Source: Paenibacillus doosanensis (GTDB taxonomy: Bacteria > Bacillota > Bacilli > Paenibacillales > NBRC-103111). Taken from it: a stretch of 64,000 nucleotides of DNA. The notes below the pieces were generated by a model. That model was not told the DNA's origin and ran no database searches. It was given only the letters and a program-made list of their open reading frames with translations. A program made the position numbers and the translations under genes. Shown one piece after another: positions 41,600 through 50,077 of the stretch (position 1 is the stretch's first letter; every line of letters begins with the position of its first letter). The DNA lies in the NCBI RefSeq assembly GCF_025060755.1, contig NZ_JANYUY010000002.1, forward strand, positions 1-64,000. Reading direction: 5' to 3'.

Positions 41600-41644
41600 C
41601 CGAGTATCGCTTCATATTATATATGAAGAAACTCGGTTTTTTTT
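41600..41644 (+). terminator. Terminator after the YhcN-like gene
   Basis: CCGAGT (41600-41605) pairs with ACTCGG (41631-41636), with an inner stem CTTCATAT/ATATGAAG, followed by eight T residues. Confidence 0.92.
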
Positions 41645-41765
41645 ATGCCGCGATCCGGTTTCTTTTTGCCTTCGCTTCCTGTAGAATGCATGTATACGCC
41701 GGACAGCCGAACAAGCTGTTATTATCGGAAGATGAATGAACCGGAAGATAAGGAGACAATCTATA

Positions 41766-43559
41766 ATGAAATCAAATTTTGCCACATTAGGCATTAGCGA
41801 ACAAATAGCGGAAGCCTTGAAAAACCAAGGGTATACGGAGCCCACCCCCGTTCAGCAGGAAGCGATTCCCGTCGTGCTCGCCGGGGACGATGTCATTGCC
41901 CAGGCGCAAACCGGCACAGGGAAAACGTTAGCTTTCGTTCTGCCGATTCTCGAGCGCATCGATCCGCGCAAAAACTACACGCAAGCGCTCATCGTCACGC
42001 CTACCCGCGAGCTTGCGATCCAGATCGCCGGAGAAGTTCAGAAATGGGCGCCGATCAAGGGCGTCCGCGTTCTCGCCGCCTACGGCGGGCAAGATGTCGA
42101 GCGCCAATTAAAAAAACTCGAAGGCACCGTACATATGATCATTGCGACGCCTGGCCGCTTGCTCGACCATCTGCGGAGAGAGACGGTTCAACTGCAGCGC
42201 TTGTCTACCCTGGTGTTGGATGAAGCCGATCAGATGCTGCATATGGGCTTTTTGAACGAAGTGGAAGAAATTATTGTGCAAACGTCGCCCAAACGGCAGA
42301 CGCTGCTGTTCTCCGCCACCATGCCCGGGCCTATACGCAATCTGGCTAAAAGCTATATGAGAACGCCTCAGGAAATTAAGGTCAAATCCAAGCAGATTAC
42401 GTTGACGGAAATCGAGCAAATCGCCGTCAAAACGACCGACCGCGGCAAGCAGGACGCCTTATGCCGGCTTATCGACGAATATCGTCCCTATTTGGCGATG
42501 ATCTTCTGCCGTACTAAGCTTCGCGCCGGCAAACTGAACGAAGCGCTGCAGGATCTCGGGTATGCATCGGACGAGCTGCACGGCGATTTGACGCAGGCGA
42601 AACGCGAGCAGGTCATGAAGCGGTTCAGAGAAGCGAAGATCCAATTGCTCGTGGCAACGGATATCGCCGCAAGAGGGCTCGATGTCGAGGGCATTACGCA
42701 TGTGTTCAATTACGACATCCCCCATGACGTGGAGAGCTACATTCACCGCATCGGCCGGACCGGCCGGGCAGGACAGCGCGGGATGGCGGTGACGATGGTC
42801 GCGCAGCGGGATCAAGGCGCGCTGGAAGCGATCGAACGCGGCATTCATATGGAGCTGCCGCGGCGCACAGTGAAGGCGGACGGCGAGCTTAGCGAAGCGC
42901 GGACGAGCGGGCGCGGTGGACGCAGCGGCGAACGCGGCGACTACGCCGACAAGGAGCTTGTGCGGACGCCGGGAGGACGGCGCGGAGCCGGGCAGCAAGC
43001 GCGCGGGCGCGCAGGCGCTGCCGCCGACTCCGGCGGACGCGGATGGCAAGACCGCTCGGCAGCTCGCTCCAGCGAGCGCGGCGGGATGCAGCAAGCTCGC
43101 GGGCGGGCAGGCGCTGCCGCCGACTCCGGCGGACGCGGATGGCAAGACCGCTCGGCGGCTCGCTCCAGCGAGCGCGGCGGGATGCAGCAAGCTCGCGGGC
43201 GCGCGGGCGCTGCCGCCGACTCCGGCGGACGCGGATGGCAAGACCGCTCGGCGGCTCGCTCCGGCGAGCGCGGCGGGATGCAGCAAGCTCGCGGACGGGC
43301 GGGCGCTGCCGCTGACTCCGGCGGACGCGGATGGCAAGACCGCTCGACAGCTCGCTCCAGCGAGCGCGGCGGGATGCAGCAAGCTCGCGGGCGCGCGGGC
43401 GCTGCCGCCGACTCCGGCGGGCGCGGATGGCAAGACCGCTCGGCAGCTCGCTCCAGCGAGCGCGGCGGGATGCAGCAAGCTCGCGGGCGGGCAGGGCAGC
43501 CGGACGCTAAGCGCGGCAAACGCGGCGACGCGGGAAGCCGCGGACGGCGCGGGCGATAA
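41766..43559 (+). CDS. DEAD-box RNA helicase with tandem-repeat RGG tail
   Basis: 597 residues from ATG 41766 (AAGGAG ten bases upstream). The helicase core covers about 1-375: Q motif near [10 protein letters not shown], Walker A AQTGTGKT, Ib and DEAD box [16 protein letters not shown], then [12 protein letters not shown] and HRIGRTGR. The core is like B. subtilis CshA, which unwinds RNA during ribosome assembly and cold stress. The C-terminal 220 residues are rich in Arg, Gly, Ala and Ser and contain five 32-residue repeats plus a partial sixth; such RGG tails bind RNA. The repeats at DNA level are almost identical, so they arose recently. Confidence 0.93.
   Translation: MKSNFATLGISEQIAEALKNQGYTEPTPVQQEAIPVVLAGDDVIAQAQTGTGKTLAFVLPILERIDPRKNYTQALIVTPTRELAIQIAGEVQKWAPIKGVRVLAAYGGQDVERQLKKLEGTVHMIIATPGRLLDHLRRETVQLQRLSTLVLDEADQMLHMGFLNEVEEIIVQTSPKRQTLLFSATMPGPIRNLAKSYMRTPQEIKVKSKQITLTEIEQIAVKTTDRGKQDALCRLIDEYRPYLAMIFCRTKLRAGKLNEALQDLGYASDELHGDLTQAKREQVMKRFREAKIQLLVATDIAARGLDVEGITHVFNYDIPHDVESYIHRIGRTGRAGQRGMAVTMVAQRDQGALEAIERGIHMELPRRTVKADGELSEARTSGRGGRSGERGDYADKELVRTPGGRRGAGQQARGRAGAAADSGGRGWQDRSAARSSERGGMQQARGRAGAAADSGGRGWQDRSAARSSERGGMQQARGRAGAAADSGGRGWQDRSAARSGERGGMQQARGRAGAAADSGGRGWQDRSTARSSERGGMQQARGRAGAAADSGGRGWQDRSAARSSERGGMQQARGRAGQPDAKRGKRGDAGSRGRRGR
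42999..43496 (+). repeat. Tandem repeat of 96 bp inside the helicase gene
   Basis: Five full units (42999-43478) and a partial sixth. Each encodes a 32-residue unit beginning [15 protein letters not shown] and ending SSERGGMQQ. Only a few differences are seen, such as Ser to Gly in unit 3 and Ala to Thr in unit 4. GC content is very high. Because 96 is a multiple of three, all six frames stay open through most of the array, which creates long false antisense frames. Confidence 0.95.
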
Positions 43560-43726
43560 ACCCGCGGCACAGCGGGCTTCGCCGCCTCAAGGGGCGGCTG
43601 CAGCGGGGGGCTCCTCTCCGATTTCCCCCTGGCTTCGATACGTAAGCCTTTACCTGAGCGCGGAAAACAGGTAAAATAAGGTATACGCAATCGGCAAGGA
43701 ACTTCTAAAACCAAGGAGGGGTTTCC

Positions 43727-44317
43727 ATGTACGAACTAAGGGATAAAGACTTCATCTTCATTTTTACCGGACCAAACGGTGCCGGACGTAAAACCGTCGC
43801 CCAAATGTCCGGTGAAACACTCGGAATGAAACAAGTGATATCGTACACGACGCGAGCACCCCGGTCTGCGGAATTCAACGGCCAAGATTACCATTTTGTC
43901 TCCAGAGACGTATTTACGGAAGCCGAGCGTAATAACGAATTTATTGAAGTTATCGAAATCGACGGCAACCGCTACGGGGTAAAGGAACGAGACGTAGCTC
44001 AAATGATTGAGAAGCACGGAGCTATTTATTTGGTTCTGAACCGTTTCGGCGCCGAAGCGCTCAAAAAGCTGTACGGCAATAAAGCCGTGCGAATATTCAT
44101 CTATGCGGACCTGAAGACAATTGTTAAACGCGAAGAAGACCGTGGAGACACTCCGGAATTAATTCAGCGTTACACTTCCCATTACGATGAAGAAATGGCT
44201 TACAAGGATCAATGCGAGCACATCTTCGAAAACCTGGATCTGGCACACACCGTCTTCGACTTGACCAAAACGTTGGACGACAACTATTTGCACCGCAATT
44301 TGGTGGATAAAGACTAA
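43727..44317 (+). CDS. Guanylate-kinase-like protein with altered P-loop
   Basis: 196 residues, the size of guanylate kinase. The GMP-binding region is well kept: SYTTRAPR, then FNGQDYHFVSRDVF. The nucleotide loop reads FTGPNGAGRKT where typical guanylate kinases have GPSGVGKGT; the invariant Lys is replaced by Arg and a Lys follows one place later. This could shift or lower ATP use. Probably a paralogue of the housekeeping kinase (which usually sits next to rpoZ). AAGGAGGGG precedes the ATG. A terminator-like hairpin follows at 44373-44405. Confidence 0.82.
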   Translation: MYELRDKDFIFIFTGPNGAGRKTVAQMSGETLGMKQVISYTTRAPRSAEFNGQDYHFVSRDVFTEAERNNEFIEVIEIDGNRYGVKERDVAQMIEKHGAIYLVLNRFGAEALKKLYGNKAVRIFIYADLKTIVKREEDRGDTPELIQRYTSHYDEEMAYKDQCEHIFENLDLAHTVFDLTKTLDDNYLHRNLVDKD

Positions 44318-44372
44318 GGGCGGTGCATTTCAGCTAATGAGTGCGTCCTATATTATAACAAACCCCTGTATG

Positions 44373-44410
44373 AACAAGCCCGGCTGCGTCCTAGCCGGGC
44401 TTGTTTGTTC
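44373..44410 (+). terminator. Terminator after the guanylate-kinase-like gene
   Basis: AACAAGCCCGGC (44373-44384) pairs with GCCGGGCTTGTT (44394-44405), followed by TGTTC. The T-run is interrupted. Confidence 0.7.
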
Positions 44411-44563
44411 AGAATGCGAAAGGCGCCCGATAAACTGCAGCTCCCCGGACGGATCGCGGCCGGCGGGCTCCCTTCTCCGATCGTCAGCCTCTGTCGCATC
44501 ATCGTTCGAAATAAGGTAAACTGAACATAGTACGATAAAAAAGTAACTTCGGAGGGAATCCTT

Positions 44564-45715
44564 ATGAAGCTTATTTCTATAGAACCTACGCCCAGTCCTA
44601 ACTCCATGAAACTCAATGTGGATGAATCGCTGCCGAGAGGCATCCGCCAAACGTTCAAAGCGGATCAGGCTGCCCAAGCTCCCGAACCGCTGAAAAGTCT
44701 TCTTGCGATCCAGGGAGTGCGCAGCTTGTTCCGAACGGCCGACTTTATCGCGCTGGACCGCGTTCCCGGGGCGGATTGGGCAGCCGTGCTTGCCGCCGCC
44801 CGCGAGCTGATGCAAGCAGAAGCCGGAGCCGGAGAGGCCCGGGATACGGGCCCTGCCGCAAGCTACGGAGAAGCTCAAGTGTTAGTCCAAATGTACCGCG
44901 GCATTCCAATGCAAGTACGGGTACGCTCGGGAGACCGAGAGGTGCGCTCGGCGCTGCCGCCTCTGTTCGGCAAAGCGGTACAGAAAGCCGCCGGATCGTC
45001 CATGATCCGGGAGCGCAAGCTGGAGGAGTTCGGTGTCCGTTACGGAGAACTGGAAGAAATCGCCGAAGAAATTGTAAGCGAGCTGGAGGCGTCCTATCCC
45101 GAAGAGCGGCTCCATGAGCTGATCCGGCTCGCGCAGGAGCAGGGAACTCCGGAGACCGGGGAAGCGCCGCCGCAAAGCGTCAGACCGAGCCCGTTATCGC
45201 TGGCGGAAGTAGAGGAACAGTTCCAATCCGACGATTGGAAGCTGCGTTACGCGGCGCTCGAACGGTTCGAGCCTTCGATCGAGGCGTTGCCTCTATTGGC
45301 CAAAGCGATCACCGATGAAAATACCTCGATCCGCCGTCTGGCCGTCGTCTATCTCGGCGACCTGCGACGCGCCGAAGCGCTGCCTTATTTATTCCAGGCG
45401 CTCAAGGATTCTACCGCCGCCGTGCGTCGCACTGCCGGGGATACGCTGTCCGATCTCGGCGATCCGGCCGCTGTCGGCCCAATGATTGAAGCGATTCGCG
45501 ATAAAAACAAGCTCGTTCGCTGGCGCGCCGCCCGCTTCCTGTACGAAGCCGGCGACGAAACCGCCGTCGAAGCGCTTCGCGAAGCTTCGAACGACCCCGA
45601 GTTCGAGGTACAGCTGCAAGCGAAGATCGCGCTGGAGCGCATCGAACGCGGCGAAGAAGCCGCCGGATCGGTCTGGCAGCAAATGACCGAAAGCCGCAAG
45701 GACGGCAAAGCGTAA
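44564..45715 (+). CDS. CvfC/YpgR-like HEAT-repeat protein
   Basis: 383 residues. The N-terminal 90 residues (LISIEPTPSPNSMKLNVDE) resemble an Nfu-type N-terminal domain; the middle contains a predicted alpha/beta region; residues 215-370 form HEAT-like helical repeats, each about 31 long (LRYAALERFE, IRRLAVVYLGDL, VRRTAGDTLSDLGD, VRWRAARFLYEAGD). This order matches conserved virulence factor C (CvfC) of staphylococci and YpgR of Bacillus as I remember them. Cytosolic; exact function unknown. GGAGGG lies seven bases before the ATG. R1 copy C follows. Confidence 0.8.
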   Translation: MKLISIEPTPSPNSMKLNVDESLPRGIRQTFKADQAAQAPEPLKSLLAIQGVRSLFRTADFIALDRVPGADWAAVLAAARELMQAEAGAGEARDTGPAASYGEAQVLVQMYRGIPMQVRVRSGDREVRSALPPLFGKAVQKAAGSSMIRERKLEEFGVRYGELEEIAEEIVSELEASYPEERLHELIRLAQEQGTPETGEAPPQSVRPSPLSLAEVEEQFQSDDWKLRYAALERFEPSIEALPLLAKAITDENTSIRRLAVVYLGDLRRAEALPYLFQALKDSTAAVRRTAGDTLSDLGDPAAVGPMIEAIRDKNKLVRWRAARFLYEAGDETAVEALREASNDPEFEVQLQAKIALERIERGEEAAGSVWQQMTESRKDGKA

Positions 45716-45758
45716 GCCTGCTCCGGCAAAGCCGCTTGCCTGCAAGAAAAGCGGCGCG

Positions 45759-45930
45759 GAACCAATCCCCCAAAAGTGACGTGATGCTCTGAAGCTTATT
45801 CCGTCCGCATCCGGCCTAAGCTGGATCGGCGTCTAACCATTCCTCTGGGATCGTTCTATGGGTAGACATTACTTTCGGGAGAGCCCCCGGATCTCCTCAG
45901 AATATGGCTGCGCATCATTTCCTAAACAAC
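45759..45930 (-). repeat. Modular intergenic repeat R1, copy C (module 2 plus an extra module)
   Basis: 172 bp. Module 1 of copies A and B is missing: CCCCCAAAA is joined directly to GTGACGTGATGCTCTGAAG. Within module 2 there is an extra stretch of about 65 bases (about 45803-45867, between CTTATTCC and ATTACTTTCGG) that can form a GTCTA-CCA / TGG-TAGAC stem. The left and right ends are the same as in copy A. It abuts the T-run of the terminator at 45931-45975. Confidence 0.88.
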
Positions 45931-45975
45931 AAAAAATCCCCTGGCGCGGCTAAGCCAATGTCCGCCAGGGGATTT
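45931..45975 (-). terminator. Terminator after the MBL hydrolase gene
   Basis: Minus-strand AAATCCCCTGGCG (45963-45975) pairs with CGCCAGGGGATTT (45934-45946), with an inner GGC/GCC stem, followed by TTTTTT. R1 copy C begins where the T-run ends. Confidence 0.93.
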
Positions 45976-46011
45976 GCTATGCAATCGTTAGCCTCTCGCC
46001 GGTGGCCGAGG

Positions 46012-46944
46012 CTATACGAGCGTTTCGCCGAGCTGCAGAACCCGCAGCGCCTGTTCGGGCAGCTGCCGCCTCCGCCAATCGGCGAGCAGCCGGTCGAGCG
46101 CTTCGCGCGGCGTATCGTCGGCCAGGCGGAACGCGCCGTAGTGCATCGGGATGAACACATCCCCCTGCACGTCCAGAAACGCTTGTACCGCCTCCTCCGG
46201 GGTAACATGCTGCGCGGACATAAACCACTCCGGCTCGTACGCGCCGATCGGCATCAAAGCATACCGGATCGCGAACCGTTCGCCGATCCGCCGGAAGCCG
46301 GGGAAATAGCCGCTATCCCCGGCAAAATACACCGCCCCGCGCGCCTCGCCAAGCTGCGCGGGCTGGAAGACCCAACCGCCCCAGTGGGAGCGGTTGGTGT
46401 CCAAGAGCGTCCGGCGCGTCCAATGCTGCGCCGGGACAAAATGCAGCTCGAGCCCGCCGAGCTGCGCATGCTCCCACCAGCTGAGCTCGGCGACGCTGGT
46501 GAAGCCTTTGGCCCGCAGCTTGGGCCCGAGCCCTGCGGGCACGTACAGCTGCGCGGACTTCCATGCGCGCAGCGTGCGCATGTCCATATGGTCGTAATGG
46601 CTGTGGGAGAGCAGCACCGCATCGATCGGCGGCAGCTCATCCATGCTCAGCCCGGGCGGGGACAAGCGCCGGGCAAAGCCCATCCGTTCGGCCCAGACCG
46701 GATCGGTCAGCAGGTTCACACCGCCCATCTGAATCAGGAAGGAAGAATGGCCGATCCATGTAATCGATGTCTGCTCCCGGTTGCTCCGCAAAAAATCCAC
46801 GGCTTTCCGTTCGCAGGTCGGCACTGTGAAGGATAGATCCTTAATCTTCGTCCGGCGCTCCTTCTGCCATTGCCGAAGTTCTTTAAAGCTTTTTAGCGTG
46901 TTGACCCCATCCATATTCTCAAATCGTTTGCCCGCCAACACCAT
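46012..46944 (-). CDS. MBL-fold metallo-hydrolase (NAPE-PLD/UlaG-like)
   Basis: 310 residues. The metal-binding motif is LLSHSHYDHMD (near residues 111-121), with further metal ligands in PAQHW, YFAGDSGYF and IPMHYGAF. The N-terminal part with TSITWIGHSSFLIQMGGVNLLTDP is typical of the subgroup that includes bacterial relatives of N-acyl-phosphatidylethanolamine phospholipase D. No signal peptide is evident. The natural substrate cannot be inferred. GGAGG lies just before the ATG. Single gene. Confidence 0.88.
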   Translation of the reverse strand: MVLAGKRFENMDGVNTLKSFKELRQWQKERRTKIKDLSFTVPTCERKAVDFLRSNREQTSITWIGHSSFLIQMGGVNLLTDPVWAERMGFARRLSPPGLSMDELPPIDAVLLSHSHYDHMDMRTLRAWKSAQLYVPAGLGPKLRAKGFTSVAELSWWEHAQLGGLELHFVPAQHWTRRTLLDTNRSHWGGWVFQPAQLGEARGAVYFAGDSGYFPGFRRIGERFAIRYALMPIGAYEPEWFMSAQHVTPEEAVQAFLDVQGDVFIPMHYGAFRLADDTPREALDRLLADWRRRQLPEQALRVLQLGETLV

Positions 46945-47043
46945 GCCCTCCTCCCGCCTCAGAAGACGTTTTTCTATATTTTAACTATACCTTCTTCATC
47001 GACATCGTGCAAAACAGGTCCGGGAGGCTGCTGTTCGCAGGCC

Positions 47044-48048
47044 TTATACCCCGCTCCCCGCAATATGCCGGAATAGGTTGAGCGTCATATGCATAAACCC
47101 TTCGTCATTCGGATGCAAATAAGCATCTCCGAACATAGCAGGCATCTGCGGGATGAGCCTCTGTCCGTCAATAACGCGAATATCGGGATAGTCGGCGCAT
47201 ATTTCGCGGATCGTATCGGCCAAAGCTTCGATCGTCCCGATGCTCCTCGGTTGATCTTGGTCCGCACGCCACAGCGGCGTCACGACGAAGATCGGGATTC
47301 CCTCATACAACCGGGCCGCCTTGGCGAAAAAAGCGGCGCATTGCTGCCTGAATTCCTCCATCGCACCATATCGCCCCCAGTCGTTCGTCCCGTAGGCGAC
47401 CGTGATCAGATCGGGCCGGTACGGCAGTTCCTCATCGAGGCTGCCCGCATCGAATATATATCCGCCGACTCCTTGATTGAGCACATTCATGCCGAGCGCC
47501 CGCGAAAGCTGCACCGGATACGTCGATGAAGGCTTCTGCGCATCCATTCCTTGCGTAATCGAATCGCCAAGACAGAGCAAATTCCGCTTATACGGAACGG
47601 CCGGCTCGGCAGACGCTCCGTCGGACAGTGTTAAAGACAGGACCGTCAGTACGACGCTGTGCGGGAAATAAATCGTCCATCTTCGTTTCTGTCCAGTTTT
47701 CTCCGCAGCATCGAGTGTATAGGTCAGCCTTCCCAGGTCTTCGCCTACGGTTGGAGAACCGATGCTGCCCTTCATCACCCCGTCTAGCCAAATATCGAAA
47801 TAAAGCCAGTTGCGCACCGAGCCTTCCACCAGATAAGCCAGCTCCACCGACTCGGTATCCGACATAAAATCCAAACACACGCCGGCAGGGCAGCCGCTGC
47901 GGATGCGGTAGTTGTCCTGCTTCGCATACAGCTGCATTTGGCGTTCGGTAAAACGCAGCGGCTTTACGCCTGCCGCCGTCCGCTCGATGCGCAGCGCATT
48001 GGCAAACAAGCTGCCGTCAATAACGGAATTTTCTTCTTCTCTCATCAT
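47044..48048 (-). CDS. SGNH/GDSL-family hydrolase
   Basis: 334 residues from ATG 48048 with GGAGG eight bases upstream; the open frame extends 26 codons further with no site. The N-terminal 150 residues form a beta-rich accessory domain; the SGNH domain begins at LLCLGDSITQGMD (block I Ser near residue 182), followed by the Gly in NQGVGG, the Asn in YGTNDWG, and the C-terminal Asp-His in DAYLHPNDEG. It is an esterase or lipase with unknown substrate; the two-domain form resembles carbohydrate esterases of the CE2/CE3-like type. Cytosolic, since no signal peptide is seen. Confidence 0.88.
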   Translation of the reverse strand: MMREEENSVIDGSLFANALRIERTAAGVKPLRFTERQMQLYAKQDNYRIRSGCPAGVCLDFMSDTESVELAYLVEGSVRNWLYFDIWLDGVMKGSIGSPTVGEDLGRLTYTLDAAEKTGQKRRWTIYFPHSVVLTVLSLTLSDGASAEPAVPYKRNLLCLGDSITQGMDAQKPSSTYPVQLSRALGMNVLNQGVGGYIFDAGSLDEELPYRPDLITVAYGTNDWGRYGAMEEFRQQCAAFFAKAARLYEGIPIFVVTPLWRADQDQPRSIGTIEALADTIREICADYPDIRVIDGQRLIPQMPAMFGDAYLHPNDEGFMHMTLNLFRHIAGSGV

Positions 48049-48197
48049 GAAAAGCTCCTCCGGATAAGATGAATTGCACACGTTAAACTTATCATAGGAA
48101 CCGAAGCTCTGTATACAGTTGTTCATGCCGGATTTATCCGGATGTATATGCTACAATATAGGCTGCGAAATGAAACAGGGAAAGGGATGTCTAGCGA

Positions 48198-48851
48198 ATG
48201 ACTCGTGTTGTTATTTTTTCTGGGGGAAGCCTCGGCCCTTGGGCGCTGCGGCTAATTCAGCCCGGCGATCTGCTCGTCGGGGCCGACAAAGGAGCATTGT
48301 TCTTATTGCGTCACGGCCGGCGGCCGGATGTAGCGCTCGGCGATTTCGATTCGGTCAACGCGGAGGAGAAAGCGTATATTGCGGAAAACAGCGGCCGGTT
48401 TATCAGCTGCGATCCGGTGATGAAGGATTTGACCGATACGGAAATGGCCTTCAACTGGGCTCTGGAGAAGCAGCCGGACGAAATTGTGCTGTGCGGAGCG
48501 CTCGGCACTCGTTGGGACCACGCTTTAGCCAACGTGCATTTGCTGCGCAAAGGACTCGAAGCCGGTCTTCGCTGCCGGATCATCGATGCTTATAACGAGA
48601 TCGCCGTCATGGACCAGCATCTTCCGTTGACGCTTCAGCGCAGCCGCTTTTCCCATGTCTCGCTGCTCCCGCTCAGCCTCGACGTGGAAGGCATCGAACT
48701 GCAAGGCTTCCAATACCCTCTGCATAACGCCAAACTGACGATCGGACAATCCCTCGGAATCAGCAACTGTCTTGCGGAGCCGGAAGGAACGATTGCGATT
48801 ACGGCGGGCATGCTGCTGGTTATTCAAAGCAGCGATCAGGCGGCGGAGTAA
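48198..48851 (+). CDS. thiN: Thiamine diphosphokinase
   Basis: 217 residues. Transfers pyrophosphate from ATP to thiamine to give thiamine diphosphate. The family segments are visible: LLVGADKGALFLL, the metal-binding LGDFDSVN, the substrate region KDLTDTEMAFNWAL, GALGTRWDHALANVHLL, and GISN near the C-terminus. The ATG is preceded by an AAAGGGATG stretch; a possible -10 TACAAT lies at about 48152. No TPP riboswitch is seen, which is usual for this salvage enzyme. Followed by a U-less hairpin. Confidence 0.92.
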   Translation: MTRVVIFSGGSLGPWALRLIQPGDLLVGADKGALFLLRHGRRPDVALGDFDSVNAEEKAYIAENSGRFISCDPVMKDLTDTEMAFNWALEKQPDEIVLCGALGTRWDHALANVHLLRKGLEAGLRCRIIDAYNEIAVMDQHLPLTLQRSRFSHVSLLPLSLDVEGIELQGFQYPLHNAKLTIGQSLGISNCLAEPEGTIAITAGMLLVIQSSDQAAE

Positions 48852-48866
48852 CGCTTGCCGTCGACA

Positions 48867-48912
48867 GGCGGCGGCTCCGCAACCTTCTCATCCGTTCCCA
48901 CTAGCCGCCGCC
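48867..48912. other. U-less hairpin at a convergent junction
   Basis: GGCGGCGGCT (48867-48876) pairs perfectly with AGCCGCCGCC (48903-48912), 26-base loop, no T-run on either strand. It lies between the convergent thiN and DUF554 genes. Confidence 0.6.
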
Positions 48913-48940
48913 GTTACTAACGTCTTGCTCTCCGGTTCGC

Positions 48941-49732
48941 TCATCCTCCTGTCCACCAGAGAGTGACGGCATGTATCACAGGCACCGCCAAGGCAGCAAT
49001 CAGCAAAGACGGCAGCAGGTTAGCGACATTGATTTTGCGCAGCTCAAGCAAATTGATGCCGATTCCCATAATTAACACCCCGCCGACCGCCGTAATTTGG
49101 GTAATGATCTCATTTAACATACCTTCGCGGATCAGCGAAGCGATACCGGAGGCAGCCAGCGCGATAGCTCCTTGATAGATAAAAACCGCCAGCGCCGAGA
49201 ATAAGACGCCGACGCCCATGGTAGAGGCAAAAATAATCGCCGTAAATCCGTCCAGCATCGCTTTGGTATACAATATATCGTGCTGACCGCGCAGCCCGCC
49301 GTCCAATGCGCCCAGTATCGCCATCGCTCCTACGCAATAGATCAGCGTCGTATTGACGAACCCGAACGCAATTCCCTGCTTGCCGCCTTTTCCCGGCACG
49401 GAGCTGTCTTCGGCGGAATTGTCTTTGGTCCGGCCTCTGCGCTTTAATTCGGATAAAGCTCCTACTCCCCGTTCCAGCCATTGTCCCAAGCGTTCCAGCC
49501 CGCGCTCCACCTGAAGCAGCTCGCCGGCGATTCCTCCCAGCATCAAGCTCGCCACGATCAGCAAAAAGTTGCTCGATTTCAGCGTCATCGACAAACCTAG
49601 CGCGACCAGCGCCATACCGATGCCCTGCATCACCGTGCTGCGAATGCCTTGACTCATTTTGTGCAGCACAAGTCCCAGCAGCCCTCCTATGACGATAGCT
49701 GCCGCATTGACGATTGTTCCCCATAAAGCCAT
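48941..49732 (-). CDS. DUF554 membrane protein (YdfK-like)
   Basis: 263 residues with about seven hydrophobic segments and a basic loop at about 95-120 (LSELKRRGRTKDNSAED). The first segment GTIVNAAAIVIGGLLGL and the GFVNTTLIYCVGAMAILGALDGGLRG region are typical of DUF554. Proposed to be a transporter; the substrate is unknown. The C-terminus ends HAVTLWWTGG. An AGAGG site lies about eleven bases before the ATG. R2 copy b lies upstream of the gene. Confidence 0.88.
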   Translation of the reverse strand: MALWGTIVNAAAIVIGGLLGLVLHKMSQGIRSTVMQGIGMALVALGLSMTLKSSNFLLIVASLMLGGIAGELLQVERGLERLGQWLERGVGALSELKRRGRTKDNSAEDSSVPGKGGKQGIAFGFVNTTLIYCVGAMAILGALDGGLRGQHDILYTKAMLDGFTAIIFASTMGVGVLFSALAVFIYQGAIALAASGIASLIREGMLNEIITQITAVGGVLIMGIGINLLELRKINVANLLPSLLIAALAVPVIHAVTLWWTGG

Positions 49733-49823
49733 ATCCCAACGAACCTCTCATTTCCCTATGCAGTTTCTAGTTGCTTGGATGTGTGTTTCTTCTATTAATT
49801 AGGCATCTATGATCATATCATAT

Positions 49824-49962
49824 AAAAGTGTGGTGAAAAAGTCCGCTGCGATGCCCATTTGGTCTTCCAATCGCTGATGAAAACGGATTTTGGTTTTTTT
49901 CCTTTTATCTATGGAGAAAATCCGCTTTCAAAGGCAACCGCTTACGCTTTTCCAGATTCAAA
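49824..49962. repeat. Intergenic repeat R2, copy b
   Basis: 139 bp, same orientation as the copy at 34918-35056. Both lie downstream of a terminated minus-strand gene and upstream of another minus-strand gene. CGGATTTT (49883-49891 region) can pair with AAAATCCG (49917-49924). The two copies are diverged (roughly two thirds of the bases match by eye) but conserve the order of blocks. Confidence 0.75.
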
Positions 49963-50008
49963 CGGCCCCTCCGCTCTTTTTTCGCCATGCTTATAAAACC
50001 AGAAAGAA

Positions 50009-50044
50009 AAACAGGACCCGTCCATACAGCGGACAGATCCTGTT
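50009..50044 (-). terminator. Terminator after the secreted-protein gene
   Basis: Minus-strand AACAGGA pairs with TCCTGTT, with an inner TCC/GGA stem, followed by TTTCTTTC. Confidence 0.8.
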
Positions 50045-50077
50045 ACCGTACTCGAACTGCTCAATACATCCGCTTAT

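Larger units (their letters stand above)
45716..46011. other. Convergent intergenic region with R1 copy C
   Basis: Contains repeat R1 copy C (45759-45930) and the terminator of the MBL hydrolase gene (45931-45975). No gene is seen. Confidence 0.8.
49733..50077. other. Intergenic region with R2 copy b and a terminator
   Basis: From right to left it holds the terminator of the secreted-protein gene (50009-50044), repeat R2 copy b (49824-49962), and about 90 bases for the promoter of the DUF554 gene. Confidence 0.7.

Noticed and set aside
42459-43714. Long minus-strand and alternate plus-strand frames (250-340 codons) over the helicase tail
   Set aside because: They exist only because the 96-bp repeat is GC-rich and divisible by three; they have no ribosome sites and give low-complexity products.
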